Positions 1-6,148 of a DNA stretch of 10,830 nt are shown here, piece by piece. Position numbers and translations under genes: made by a program. Position 1 is the stretch's first letter; every line of letters starts with the position of its first letter. The notes under the pieces were generated by a model. That model ran no database searches and was not told the DNA's origin. It saw nothing but the letters and a program-made list of their open reading frames with translations. The stretch lies in assembly GCA_945900935.1 (NCBI GenBank), contig CAMDKT010000146.1, positions 1-10,830 on the forward strand. Reading direction: 5' to 3'. This DNA comes from Candidatus Sulfopaludibacter sp. SbA3. GTDB taxonomy: Bacteria > Acidobacteriota > Terriglobia > Bryobacterales > Bryobacteraceae.

Positions 1-25
1 GCCGCTTCGAGGGCTGGAATAGCAA

Positions 26-53
26 GGGACGGCTTCCGAGCCGAGGCCGTCCC
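26..53. repeat. GC-rich inverted repeat (hairpin) upstream of the M20 gene
   Basis: GGGACGGC (26-33) is perfectly complementary to GCCGTCCC (46-53), an 8-bp stem with a 12-nt loop. A competing hairpin, CGGCT-TCCG-AGCCG (30-43), has a 5-bp stem closed by a TCCG tetraloop and uses part of the same bases, so the two structures exclude each other. No T-run follows on the plus strand, so it is not a standard terminator. It may mark the end of an upstream transcript or be a dispersed repeat. No gene is evident in positions 1-128. Confidence 0.5.
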
Positions 54-128
54 AACTCTCAATTCAGACCCGTCAGACATTAGCTTATTGAAAGCCAAAA
101 ATGGTCTTGACAATGGGGTCCACTTTAT

Positions 129-1355
129 TTGGCCTGTTTCTCCCAGACTCGGGAAGAACGGGTTTCGAAGGCCGCGGAGGCATTGCGCGATAAGCTGATT
201 GCGCAGCGGCGGGACTTTCACATGTACCCGGAGTTGTCCAACCGCGAAGTGCGCACGGCGCGCGTGGTGGCGGAAAAGCTGCGGGCGTTGGGACTGGATG
301 AAGTGAAGACCGTCGTTGGCAAACACGGCGTCGTGGCGTTGTTAAAAGGAGCCAAGCCGGGGCCGGTGGTCGCATGGCGCGCCGATATGGACGCGTTGCC
401 GGTGTTTAGCAGCAGCGACAAGCCGCATAAGTCGAAGAATGGCGGCGTGCATCATGCATGCGGGCACGATGCGCACATGGCGATCGGCCTGGCGACGGCG
501 GAGCTGCTGGCGGGCATGCGCGACATCATTCCGGGAACCATCAAGTTCATTTTTCAACCGGCGGAAGAGGGCGCTCCGCGCGGGGAAGATGGCGGTGCGG
601 CGTTGATGATCAAAGAAGGGGCGCTGGAGAATCCGCGGCCAGCGGCGATCTTCGGGCTGCATGTTTTCAGTACATATCCTTCGGGTACGGTCGGGTATTC
701 GTCCGGGCCGGCGATGGCTTCGTCCGATAGTTTTTCCATTACGATTCGCGGCAAACAGGTACACGCGGCCATGCCGCACATGGGCATTGACGCGATCTCT
801 GTCGCCGCGCAATGCATCTCCGCGCTGCAGACGATTCGCAGCCGACGCATTGATCCGATGGAGGGAATGGTGCTGAGCATCGGCTCGATTCACGGCGGGA
901 ACCGGAGCAATATCATCACCGGCGAAGTGAAGATGGAAGGCACGATCCGGACGTTCAGCGAAAGTACGCGCGAAGGCGTTCGCACCATGATGAAGCACAC
1001 GCTCGCCGGGTGTACGGCGGCCGGCGACGCGAGTTTCGCGCTGGATTTTGACGGGGCGAATTATCCGGTGACGGTGAACGACGCGGCGCTGACCGCGGAG
1101 AGCTTGCCCCAAATGCGCCGGGTGCTGGGCGAGGCGAATATCATCGCGACGAAGCCGGTTACCGGCGCGGAAGATTTTAGCTACTTCCAGAAGATCATCC
1201 CTGGATTCTTCTGGTTTCTCGGCGTTAAAAACGAAAAGCTCGGAATTACGGGCGCGCATCACACGCCGGAATTTGACATTGACGAGGCGGCGCTGCTGCC
1301 GGGAGTTAAGTTGGCTTCGAATCAGTTGCTGGACTATTTGGAGCGGCACCGGTAG
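129..1355 (+). CDS. M20 family amidohydrolase / carboxypeptidase (N-acyl-amino-acid amidohydrolase type)
   Basis: A 408-residue metallopeptidase of family M20D (IAA-amino-acid hydrolase, hippurate hydrolase and N-acyl-amino-acid amidohydrolase group), which hydrolyses N-acyl amino acids or aminoacyl conjugates using two metal ions. Visible family motifs are RRDFHMYPELS (27-37), WRADMDALP (83-91), HHACGHDAHM (108-117, metal ligands Cys111 and His113), QPAEEGAPRG (143-152, base Glu146 and metal ligand Glu147), the His178 region FGLHVF, the dimerisation-domain GKQVHAAMPHMGIDAI (208-223), TGAEDFSYF (345-353) and AHHTPEFDID (376-385, C-terminal ligand). The start is uncertain. The only start before the first motif that keeps the whole catalytic fold is TTG at 129, with an in-frame TGA at 108-110 just upstream and no good Shine-Dalgarno. 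The first residues (ACFSQTREERV) resemble sequence following a signal-peptide cleavage site, but no signal peptide is encoded upstream in any frame. The exact substrate cannot be told. Confidence 0.9.
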   Translation: MACFSQTREERVSKAAEALRDKLIAQRRDFHMYPELSNREVRTARVVAEKLRALGLDEVKTVVGKHGVVALLKGAKPGPVVAWRADMDALPVFSSSDKPHKSKNGGVHHACGHDAHMAIGLATAELLAGMRDIIPGTIKFIFQPAEEGAPRGEDGGAALMIKEGALENPRPAAIFGLHVFSTYPSGTVGYSSGPAMASSDSFSITIRGKQVHAAMPHMGIDAISVAAQCISALQTIRSRRIDPMEGMVLSIGSIHGGNRSNIITGEVKMEGTIRTFSESTREGVRTMMKHTLAGCTAAGDASFALDFDGANYPVTVNDAALTAESLPQMRRVLGEANIIATKPVTGAEDFSYFQKIIPGFFWFLGVKNEKLGITGAHHTPEFDIDEAALLPGVKLASNQLLDYLERHR

Positions 1356-1365
1356 GCGCGGGCGC

Positions 1366-1569
1366 GTGAAACCAATTACGGCCGATGAACTTATCGAAAA
1401 TCTCGGACGCCGCAAAGAAGCCTTCGTGCAGCAGCACACGTAACCCTTCGACAGCGTCGCAGGATTTCCTGGCCAGGGACACTGGCGGCGGGATTTCGAG
1501 GCGGCCCTGCTGCCGGGACTTACGTTGGCTTCGAATCAGTTCCTCTATTACGTCGAACGCCACCGGTAA
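1366..1569 (+). pseudogene. Degenerate partial duplicate of the M20 gene 3' end
   Basis: Positions 1498-1569 align without gaps to 1284-1355, the last 72 nt of the intact M20 gene, with 59 of 72 bases identical. The translations match down to the stop: EAALLPGLTLASNQFLYYVE then RHR-stop here, against EAALLPGVKLASNQLLDYLE and RHR-stop in the intact gene. Upstream in the same frame, KPITADEL (from 1369) resembles KPVTGAED of the intact gene at nearly the expected distance, but the frame is broken by TAA at 1441-1443. This is therefore a decayed tandem copy of the C-terminal part only. It may be the remains of an ancestral paralogue pair that recombined or was deleted. The minus-strand DUF1801 gene ends inside it. 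Confidence 0.75.
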
Positions 1570-2008
1570 TGCTTCTCTTCTTCGCGGAGATCGTCGGGAC
1601 GACGGTTTCGCGTTTCAATTTTGACGGCACCTTCTTCGCCTGTGCCACGGCATCTTGCACGTACTTTCGCACAAAAGTCCGCTCGATGTCGGCAAGCGAG
1701 GAGATGCGGATGTGACGAATCGATTGTCCTTCACCCCGGAGAATGCGGGCCGGGTCGGTGAGTTCCGACCCTTTGTTGAAGCCGAGGTTCACCCAGCCGG
1801 AATAAGCGACGATGTGGATAAACGAATCGTTGGGCTGGCCGGTGAAAGTGAATCCGGCGGCCACGGCGTTGAGGGCGTCGTAGATGAGCTCATACGCCTC
1901 CGGGGCCTCTTCGACGACAATGGCGCGGAGGGCAACGGCGAGATCGGCAATGCGCGGTTCGAAGGCGGCCAGGGAGGCGAGGTATTCTTTGCTCGGCGGC
2001 GGAATCAT
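1520..2008 (-). CDS. DUF1801 (YdhG-like) family protein
   Basis: A 162-residue cytosolic protein. The core, residues 1-125, matches the DUF1801 alpha/beta fold: YLASLAAFEPRIADLAVALR (10-29), EAYELIYDALNAVAAGFTFT (38-57), then DSFIHIVAYSGWVNLGFNKG (61-80), the typical central motif that ends in a phenylalanine-asparagine loop, and IRHIRISSLADI (97-108). Its biochemical role is unknown; family members are small frataxin-like-fold proteins. The ATG at 2008 overlaps the TGA of the lyase gene (ATGA), which suggests translational coupling. After the core comes a Lys/Arg-rich tail, and residues 147-162 are encoded on the antisense of the M20 remnant. The natural C-terminus was probably lost and the frame now runs to a chance stop at 1520. 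Confidence 0.8.
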   Translation of the reverse strand: MIPPPSKEYLASLAAFEPRIADLAVALRAIVVEEAPEAYELIYDALNAVAAGFTFTGQPNDSFIHIVAYSGWVNLGFNKGSELTDPARILRGEGQSIRHIRISSLADIERTFVRKYVQDAVAQAKKVPSKLKRETVVPTISAKKRSITGGVRRNRGTDSKPT

Positions 2009-3213
2009 TTTGCGACCTCGACAGCGAAGACGTACGTGTCGCCGAACATATTGGAACGGAAGACGACCCATTTTTGATCGGGCGTGAAGCTGACGTTGGG
2101 CTCCAGGCGGTACTGATGCTTGGCCATGTTGACAAGCTTTTCGGCACGCAGCACGCCGGTTTGCACGAAGGCTGGATCTTTCAATCCCTGGTCCTTGCGC
2201 TCCTCCGGGCGGAAGAGGTAGATCCACTGACCGTTTTTCGCCCGCGCGACCTGGCCGGGGTCACCGCCGTCGCCGCATAGCAACGTGCCGTCTTTGGAGA
2301 CGTTGAAATGGATGGACCATTCGTCGCGCTGCAAGTGATACCAAGTGCGGGCACCGGAATCGACGCTATATTTGGCGAGCCAGAAATCTTCGCCGCGCGG
2401 GGTTTGCAGATCGTACCAGATGGTCTTGCCGTCAGCGCTCCAAAACTCATGGCCCCAGATTTCCATGGCCATGGTGCGCTGGTGCAGTTTAATGGGTTTG
2501 GATCCGTCGGTACGAATGCTCCAGAGGCGGTCGACTTTGTGCCAGGGGCCTTCGTGGCAGAACAGGAGCAGGCCGGGATCGGCGGGGGAAAACAGCAGAT
2601 GGTTCAGCCAGTCGTTAGCCTTGTGGATGATCTTGATTTCACCGGTATCGACGCGCATGGTGAACATCGCCATGGGTTGGCGGGACGCCCAGCGCTCTTC
2701 CATCATTTGGCCTTTGTTGCGGGGCTGATCGAGGGGGTGGGCCTGCGAGGCGGCGGCGTTGGCGGCGGTGCTGTCGCCTTCGATATATGTCCCGGCGAGC
2801 AGGGTCTCATCGGCATTCACCGTGGCGATGGAGCCGCGCGGAGGAAGCGGGCCTATCTTGCTGGTTTCGCCGGTCGAGGTGTCGGTCCAAAACAGGGCAC
2901 CATCGCGGCTGTAATAGACGCGGGGCGTTTTGCGGCCCGCGTCGATGAGGCGGACGCGGCCCTTGACCACGGACCGGGCTTCGCGCTTTTCCAGGTCCAG
3001 AACGGAGATGCCCTCGGGCGTCGTGTAGACGAGATTTTTGCCGTCGGCGGTGTAGCCATTTTGATTGAAGTAGAGACTGGCTGAGCCGGGTTCGTTGGTC
3101 AGCCGGACGACACGGTGGCCGGTGTCGGGATCGGTCCAATAGGACGGAGGCGAGGATGGCGGTGTTTCGGCGTGGAGCGCGATCAGGGATAAGAGAAGAA
3201 TGCCGGTTCGCAT
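2005..3213 (-). CDS. Oligogalacturonate lyase family protein (PL22), secreted or periplasmic
   Basis: A 402-residue protein of the polysaccharide-lyase family 22 type, a seven-bladed beta-propeller that cleaves short oligogalacturonides from pectin by beta-elimination. Seen: an N-terminal signal peptide (MRTGILLLSLIALHA, cleavage near 16), then YWTDPDTGHRVVRLT (25-39), LLLFCHEGPWHKVDRLWSIR (215-234), WGHEFWSADGKTIWYDLQ (253-270), IHFNVSKDGTLLCGDGGD (301-318) and YRLEPNVSFTPDQKWVVF (368-385). These are the family's signature segments. E. coli/Yersinia Ogl is about 388 residues, so the length fits. The ATG at 3213 was chosen over an upstream in-frame TTG (3249) because it begins directly with the signal peptide; no strong ribosome site is visible for either. 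It lies 39 nt after the SIMPL gene and overlaps the DUF1801 gene, so it is the middle gene of a minus-strand operon. Pectin activity is inferred from family only. Confidence 0.85.
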   Translation of the reverse strand: MRTGILLLSLIALHAETPPSSPPSYWTDPDTGHRVVRLTNEPGSASLYFNQNGYTADGKNLVYTTPEGISVLDLEKREARSVVKGRVRLIDAGRKTPRVYYSRDGALFWTDTSTGETSKIGPLPPRGSIATVNADETLLAGTYIEGDSTAANAAASQAHPLDQPRNKGQMMEERWASRQPMAMFTMRVDTGEIKIIHKANDWLNHLLFSPADPGLLLFCHEGPWHKVDRLWSIRTDGSKPIKLHQRTMAMEIWGHEFWSADGKTIWYDLQTPRGEDFWLAKYSVDSGARTWYHLQRDEWSIHFNVSKDGTLLCGDGGDPGQVARAKNGQWIYLFRPEERKDQGLKDPAFVQTGVLRAEKLVNMAKHQYRLEPNVSFTPDQKWVVFRSNMFGDTYVFAVEVAK

Positions 3214-3252
3214 AGATACCGAAACCAGAATATCCCGTTTCGGGGACAACGG

Positions 3253-3840
3253 TTACTGTCCCTTTTCAGGAGTCACGGCAAACGTCGCGGAGAGAGAGAC
3301 GGTGACAGTGGGGCCATCGGGGGAAATCGCCGGGGCGGAGAGCTGAACAACAGCGCCGAGAGTGGCGTTCATGGCTTGCGCGAGTAACGCGGCGCGCTGG
3401 CGGGCTTTCTCCAACAACGAAGGCATGGCTTGTTGCAGCGCCGCCGCCAACTGTTCGTCGGTGTTGGTTTGCGAACTGGACCAGCCGATCCCTTGCGTTT
3501 GGGAGTTGGCGAGATTGCGTTGCACGGTGATGAGCTTGTCGCGCATGGCGGCGAATTCTCGAGCCGGAACGGGCACGCGAAAATCGTAGGTGGTGATCAC
3601 GAAGCCCTGGCTGATTTCGACGCTGACGCCGGCCAAATGCGAAGCGGCAACGCCGGCGGGGGCAAGAGCGGCCAGCGCGGAATCGACGGTAGACGTCAGC
3701 GAGGCTTCCACAAGCTGCACGAGGAAGAGCGCCGTGCCGGCGGAAATATTCTGGATCACCGAGACATTAGCCGTGACGGTATTGGGCTGCTGGGCAGCGA
3801 GGCCGATGGCGAGAGCGAATCCGATAAGAAAAAGGCGCAT
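3253..3840 (-). CDS. SIMPL-domain (DUF541 / BP26-like) exported protein
   Basis: A 195-residue protein with a signal peptide (MRLFLIGFALAIGLAAQQ, cleavage near 16-18). The mature part has the SIMPL layout: a first beta-alpha unit (TVTANVSVIQNISAGTALFL, 21-40), VDSALAALAPAGVAASHL (52-69), a central strand YDFRVPVPAREF (85-96), and the C-terminal helix-strand LLEKARQRAALLAQAMNATL (142-161) followed by GAVVQLSAPAISPDGPTVTV (162-181). SIMPL proteins are periplasmic or outer-membrane-associated oligomers of unclear role. The start is well supported: AAGGAG at 3846-3851 lies 5 nt before the ATG at 3840. It is the first gene of the minus-strand group and diverges from the YeiH gene across an 84-nt gap that holds three tandem repeats. 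Confidence 0.75.
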   Translation of the reverse strand: MRLFLIGFALAIGLAAQQPNTVTANVSVIQNISAGTALFLVQLVEASLTSTVDSALAALAPAGVAASHLAGVSVEISQGFVITTYDFRVPVPAREFAAMRDKLITVQRNLANSQTQGIGWSSSQTNTDEQLAAALQQAMPSLLEKARQRAALLAQAMNATLGAVVQLSAPAISPDGPTVTVSLSATFAVTPEKGQ

Positions 3841-3877
3841 GAGAACTCCTTGTAACGTGACGGTTGGCGGTCGCAAG

Positions 3878-3922
3878 GCGTTACCATCTATCGCGTTACC
3901 ATCTATCGCGTTACTATCTATC
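3878..3922. repeat. Three tandem copies of a 15-bp repeat in a divergent intergenic region
   Basis: The unit GCGTTACCATCTATC occurs at 3878-3892 and 3893-3907 without change and at 3908-3922 with one substitution (C to T at the eighth base). On the minus strand the unit reads GATAGATGGTAACGC. The array fills most of the space between the SIMPL start (3840, minus) and the YeiH start (3925, plus), so it could hold direct-repeat binding sites for a regulator or be a simple slippage product. Nothing shows which. Confidence 0.9.
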
Positions 3923-3924
3923 CG

Positions 3925-5091
3925 ATGGGACTCCACGCCGACGAATCCGTGAAGACGCCGCTGAGCAACGACGCGCTGCTTTCCTTTGACTCGATGGAAG
4001 GTGTGTATGAATCGCCGGTGGTGCGAAAAGGGACGCTAACACCGCCCTCGCCGCGGCGGCCAGTGCTGGAACGCTTATTGATTCCGCTAGTCGCCGCCGC
4101 GGCCTATGCGCTCCATTCCATTCCTATCGCCGACAGACGCCCGCTGAGCGCGGCCACGCTGGCGATTCTGCTGGGTCTCGCGGCGCGCGCCGCGGGCTGG
4201 GTGACGCCTGCGGTACTCGACGATTGCCGCCGGCTGGTGAAGCGTCTACTGCCGGCATTAATCGTGCTGACGGGCGCAGGGTTAAACCTGTCCCAGGCGA
4301 GCGCCATCGGCGGCAAAGCGCTGCTCATCACAGTGGCGTGCATCGCGGTGGCATTCCTGGCGTCACTGGCGTTTGGACGGCTGCTGGGGGCGCGCCCGAA
4401 GATGGCGATGCTGATCGGCGCCGGCACCGCCATTTGCGGCACGAGCGCGATCATCGCGGCGGCGCCGGTGATCGGGGCGGAGGATGAGGATGTGGCGATC
4501 TCCGTCGGCGCTGTCAATCTGCTGGGATTGGCGCTGATGATCTGTTTTCCAATTATGGGCGGTCTGCTGGGATTGCCGCAGGATGTGTTCGGAATCTGGG
4601 CGGGGACGTCGATTCACGCGGTGCCGCAAGTGGTGACGGCGGCCTTCGCCTATGGCGAGGAAGCGGGATCGCTGGCGACGCTGGTGAAACTGGTGCGGGT
4701 GGCGCTCCTGGCGCCATTTCTGATAGTGCTGGTGTTGGTTTACCGGAAGAGCCGGGGCGACGGTTACCACGTCCGGGTTTCCAAAATGATTCCGCCATTC
4801 CTGTGGGGCTTTCTGTTATTGGCGGCGTTGACGACAGTCCAACTGATTCCAGTGCTGCAGTTCCAACTGGCAAGCTGGGCGCCGCAATCGGTGCGGGCGT
4901 TTCAGATTCCGCTCGCCGGGGTCATGGTGGACGCAGGCAATATCCTGCTAACGATCGTGATGGCGGCGATGGGCATGGAGGCGAGTCTGCAAACAATGCT
5001 GGCCTCCGGCAGGCCGGCATTGTTGACGGGATTGGCTGCTTGCTTGGCGCTGTCGGCGTTTAGTTTGATGCTGATCAGACTGTGGCTGTAA
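3925..5091 (+). CDS. YeiH/UPF0324 family putative membrane transporter
   Basis: A 388-residue integral membrane protein of the conserved UPF0324/YeiH family (Pfam Cons_hypoth698), annotated elsewhere as putative sulfate exporter though transport has rarely been tested. Hydrophobic segments begin near residues 51, 75, 109, 133, 160, 190, 225, 255, 290, 327 and 365, consistent with about ten helices. The signature GAGTAICGTSAIIAAAPVIG (165-184) is present, as are GAEDEDVAIS (184-193) and WAGTSIHAVPQVVTAA (225-240). The first 45 residues are hydrophilic and longer than usual for the family. The start at 3925 directly follows the tandem repeats and has no clear ribosome site; an in-frame ATG at 3994 (MEGVYESP) is an alternative that would give 365 residues. 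It is a single plus-strand gene, divergent from the SIMPL operon. Confidence 0.88.
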   Translation: MGLHADESVKTPLSNDALLSFDSMEGVYESPVVRKGTLTPPSPRRPVLERLLIPLVAAAAYALHSIPIADRRPLSAATLAILLGLAARAAGWVTPAVLDDCRRLVKRLLPALIVLTGAGLNLSQASAIGGKALLITVACIAVAFLASLAFGRLLGARPKMAMLIGAGTAICGTSAIIAAAPVIGAEDEDVAISVGAVNLLGLALMICFPIMGGLLGLPQDVFGIWAGTSIHAVPQVVTAAFAYGEEAGSLATLVKLVRVALLAPFLIVLVLVYRKSRGDGYHVRVSKMIPPFLWGFLLLAALTTVQLIPVLQFQLASWAPQSVRAFQIPLAGVMVDAGNILLTIVMAAMGMEASLQTMLASGRPALLTGLAACLALSAFSLMLIRLWL

Positions 5092-5344
5092 GCCGGTTAG
5101 AACTACACAGCACGACCGAAAGCGCCACCAGCCTTAGCAGCGGATGCTTCTGCGCCTCGGCCGCTTCCGGTTGCAACTATCCATCGGCCAGATAAAACGC
5201 CACCGTCGCCACCGCGCTGATCAGTGCGATCAAGCCCAGCCGCGAAACCGCCCTATCCAAGAGCTTCGGCGGCAGGCTCACTTCCGGCGCTTTCGCCGGA
5301 TCTTCGGGGATCGAAGAGATCGCCATCACCACGTGCCGATTCAT
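5092..5344 (-). pseudogene. Remnant of a membrane-protein N-terminus (possibly from a signalling protein)
   Basis: Reading the minus strand from an ATG at 5344 gives 55 residues to a TAG at 5177-5179. The stretch contains SIPEDPAKAPEVSLPPKLLD and then RAVSRLGLIALISAVATVAF, which includes one probable transmembrane helix. Past the stop, in the same frame, the sequence continues sensibly as LQPEAAEAQKHPLLRLVALS followed by VVLC, a second hydrophobic helix, before running into the YeiH gene end. This looks like the two-helix N-terminal part of a larger protein, broken by a stop and cut off at the 3' side. The LLDRAVSRLG style is reminiscent of membrane-anchored kinase or cyclase proteins of Acidobacteriota, but that link is from memory. 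An intact 55-residue one-helix protein is the alternative. The rest of the gap, 5345-5469, shows no gene I can support. Confidence 0.4.
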
Positions 5345-5469
5345 GATTTCAATGGATCCCTACTAAAAAAGATTAGCGAAAAAACGAAACGATGCGGACG
5401 AACCATCGGCGCGACAGACGATCTCGGCCTCACCATCACTGAGGAACCCACCCGCGCCTGACCTATCTG

Positions 5470-5498
5470 TTGCATACCCATTAGATACCCCGTAAAAT
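5470..5498 (+). promoter_or_regulatory. Sigma-70-like promoter of the toxin-antitoxin operon
   Basis: TTGCAT (5470-5475) and TAAAAT (5493-5498) are separated by exactly 17 bp. The -10 box matches the TATAAT consensus at 5 of 6 positions and the -35 keeps TTG. Transcription would begin near 5505, about 29 nt before the antitoxin ATG. Confidence 0.55.
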
Positions 5499-5502
5499 GG
5501 GG
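5488..5502. promoter_or_regulatory. Possible operator: short inverted repeat around the -10 box
   Basis: CCCC (5488-5491) and GGGG (5499-5502) flank the 7-nt centre GTAAAAT that contains the -10 box. Ribbon-helix-helix antitoxins repress their own operon by binding inverted repeats at this place, so it is a reasonable operator candidate, but four bases per arm is short. Confidence 0.3.
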
Positions 5503-5533
5503 GCGTCAACAACTCTTCCGAGTAAGGTGCCGC

Positions 5534-5776
5534 ATGGCTAAAGAAGTACAAATGTCGATCAAGATGGAATTGGCCTTACGGGACCGGTTCATGTCCGTGG
5601 CCGCTGACCGCCATCGGCCCGCCGCTCAGATCATCCGTGACCTCATGCGCCTTTACATTGCAGAGAGCGAAACGCCCAATGCGTTGACTGCTGAAACCCT
5701 TCGCAAAAGCGCCAAGGGCGAAGACGTGTTTCCCGTTTCCAGTCTGTCCGGGCTGTTCAAACAATTGGGCATCTGA
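5534..5776 (+). CDS. RelB/DinJ-type antitoxin
   Basis: An 80-residue protein with an N-terminal ribbon-helix-helix region: strand KEVQMSIKMELALRDRF (3-19), helix SVAADRHRPAAQIIRDLMRL (21-40). The C-terminal part (TPNALTAETLRKSAKGEDVF, 47-66, then FKQLGI) is the flexible toxin-binding segment. Such antitoxins neutralise the toxin and repress the operon. AAGGTG lies 5 nt before the ATG at 5534. The stop TGA (5774-5776) overlaps by one base the ATG of the toxin, the usual antitoxin-first coupled arrangement. Identification rests on size, fold pattern and the partner gene. Confidence 0.8.
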   Translation: MAKEVQMSIKMELALRDRFMSVAADRHRPAAQIIRDLMRLYIAESETPNALTAETLRKSAKGEDVFPVSSLSGLFKQLGI

Positions 5777-6003
5777 TGCGTTCGGCGAGCTATGCCGATA
5801 TGAGCAAACTGCGCGCCGTGATCGAACTGTTGTTGAGAGGAGTCTCGCTTCCCCGCGAGCTTGGCGACCACCCGCTGAATGGGGAATGGAAGGCGAGCCG
5901 CGATCTTCCTATCGAACCGGATTGGGTGCTGATTTACCGCGCCGGAGCCGCCGCGGTTTGTTTTGAGCGCACGGGATCGCACTCTGACCTGTTCGGAAAA
6001 TGA
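5776..6003 (+). CDS. yafQ: YafQ-type mRNA interferase toxin, N-terminally shortened
   Basis: A 75-residue RelE/ParE-superfamily protein clearly of the YafQ type: DMSKLRAVIELLLRGVSLP (8-26), GDHPLNGEWKASRDL (30-44), IEPDWVLIYRAG (46-57), CFERTGSHSDLFG (62-74). YafQ cleaves ribosome-bound mRNA. Compared with E. coli YafQ (92 residues), about 18 residues are missing from the N-terminus, including the first beta strand; reading further upstream in frame does not restore it. Of the E. coli catalytic or active-site residues, His50 (here His32), Asp67 (Asp49), Trp68 (Trp50), His87 (His69) and Phe91 (Phe73) are kept, but His63 is replaced by Pro45. The toxin may be weak or dead. The start overlaps the antitoxin stop by one base. 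Confidence 0.82.
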   Translation: MRSASYADMSKLRAVIELLLRGVSLPRELGDHPLNGEWKASRDLPIEPDWVLIYRAGAAAVCFERTGSHSDLFGK

Positions 6004-6148
6004 CACTCGCCGAAACCATTGCTTCACCACACCCGCCTGATCTATCGCAACCAGGGCCGCGATTTGCGGTTGACCGATGTCGCCGGGCGCTTGATTGCCA
6101 AGCCGATCTAGCCAAAGAGCGAGTTCGTTTGTTACGCTGGCATCTTAG
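6004..6148 (+). other. Intergenic stretch with a possible read-through remnant
   Basis: Directly after the toxin stop, the same frame stays open for 35 more codons to a TAG at 6109-6111. It includes HHTRLIYRNQGRDLRLTDVA and GRLIAKPI, which reads like the tail of a real protein, but I do not recognise the family. It has no start of its own. It could be the tail of a lost gene or chance. No convincing promoter or strong ribosome site for the following kinase gene is visible. Confidence 0.25.

Noticed and set aside
342..1439. Long minus-strand open frame (365 codons) opposite the M20 gene
   Set aside because: Its product is Arg/His-rich without family features and lies entirely opposite a well-supported gene; it is a GC-rich codon shadow.
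2308..3084. Plus-strand open frame (258 codons) opposite the lyase gene
   Set aside because: Gly/Ala-rich shadow of the lyase, whose motifs and signal peptide are clear.
3925..5091. Functional link between the putative sulfate exporter and the sulfatase
   Set aside because: The two are over 3 kb apart in different transcription units, and the exporter name is not an established function.
5144..5461. Plus-strand open frame of 105 codons in the gap after YeiH
   Set aside because: Arg/His/Gln-rich composition with no start signal; the minus strand gives the more protein-like reading there.
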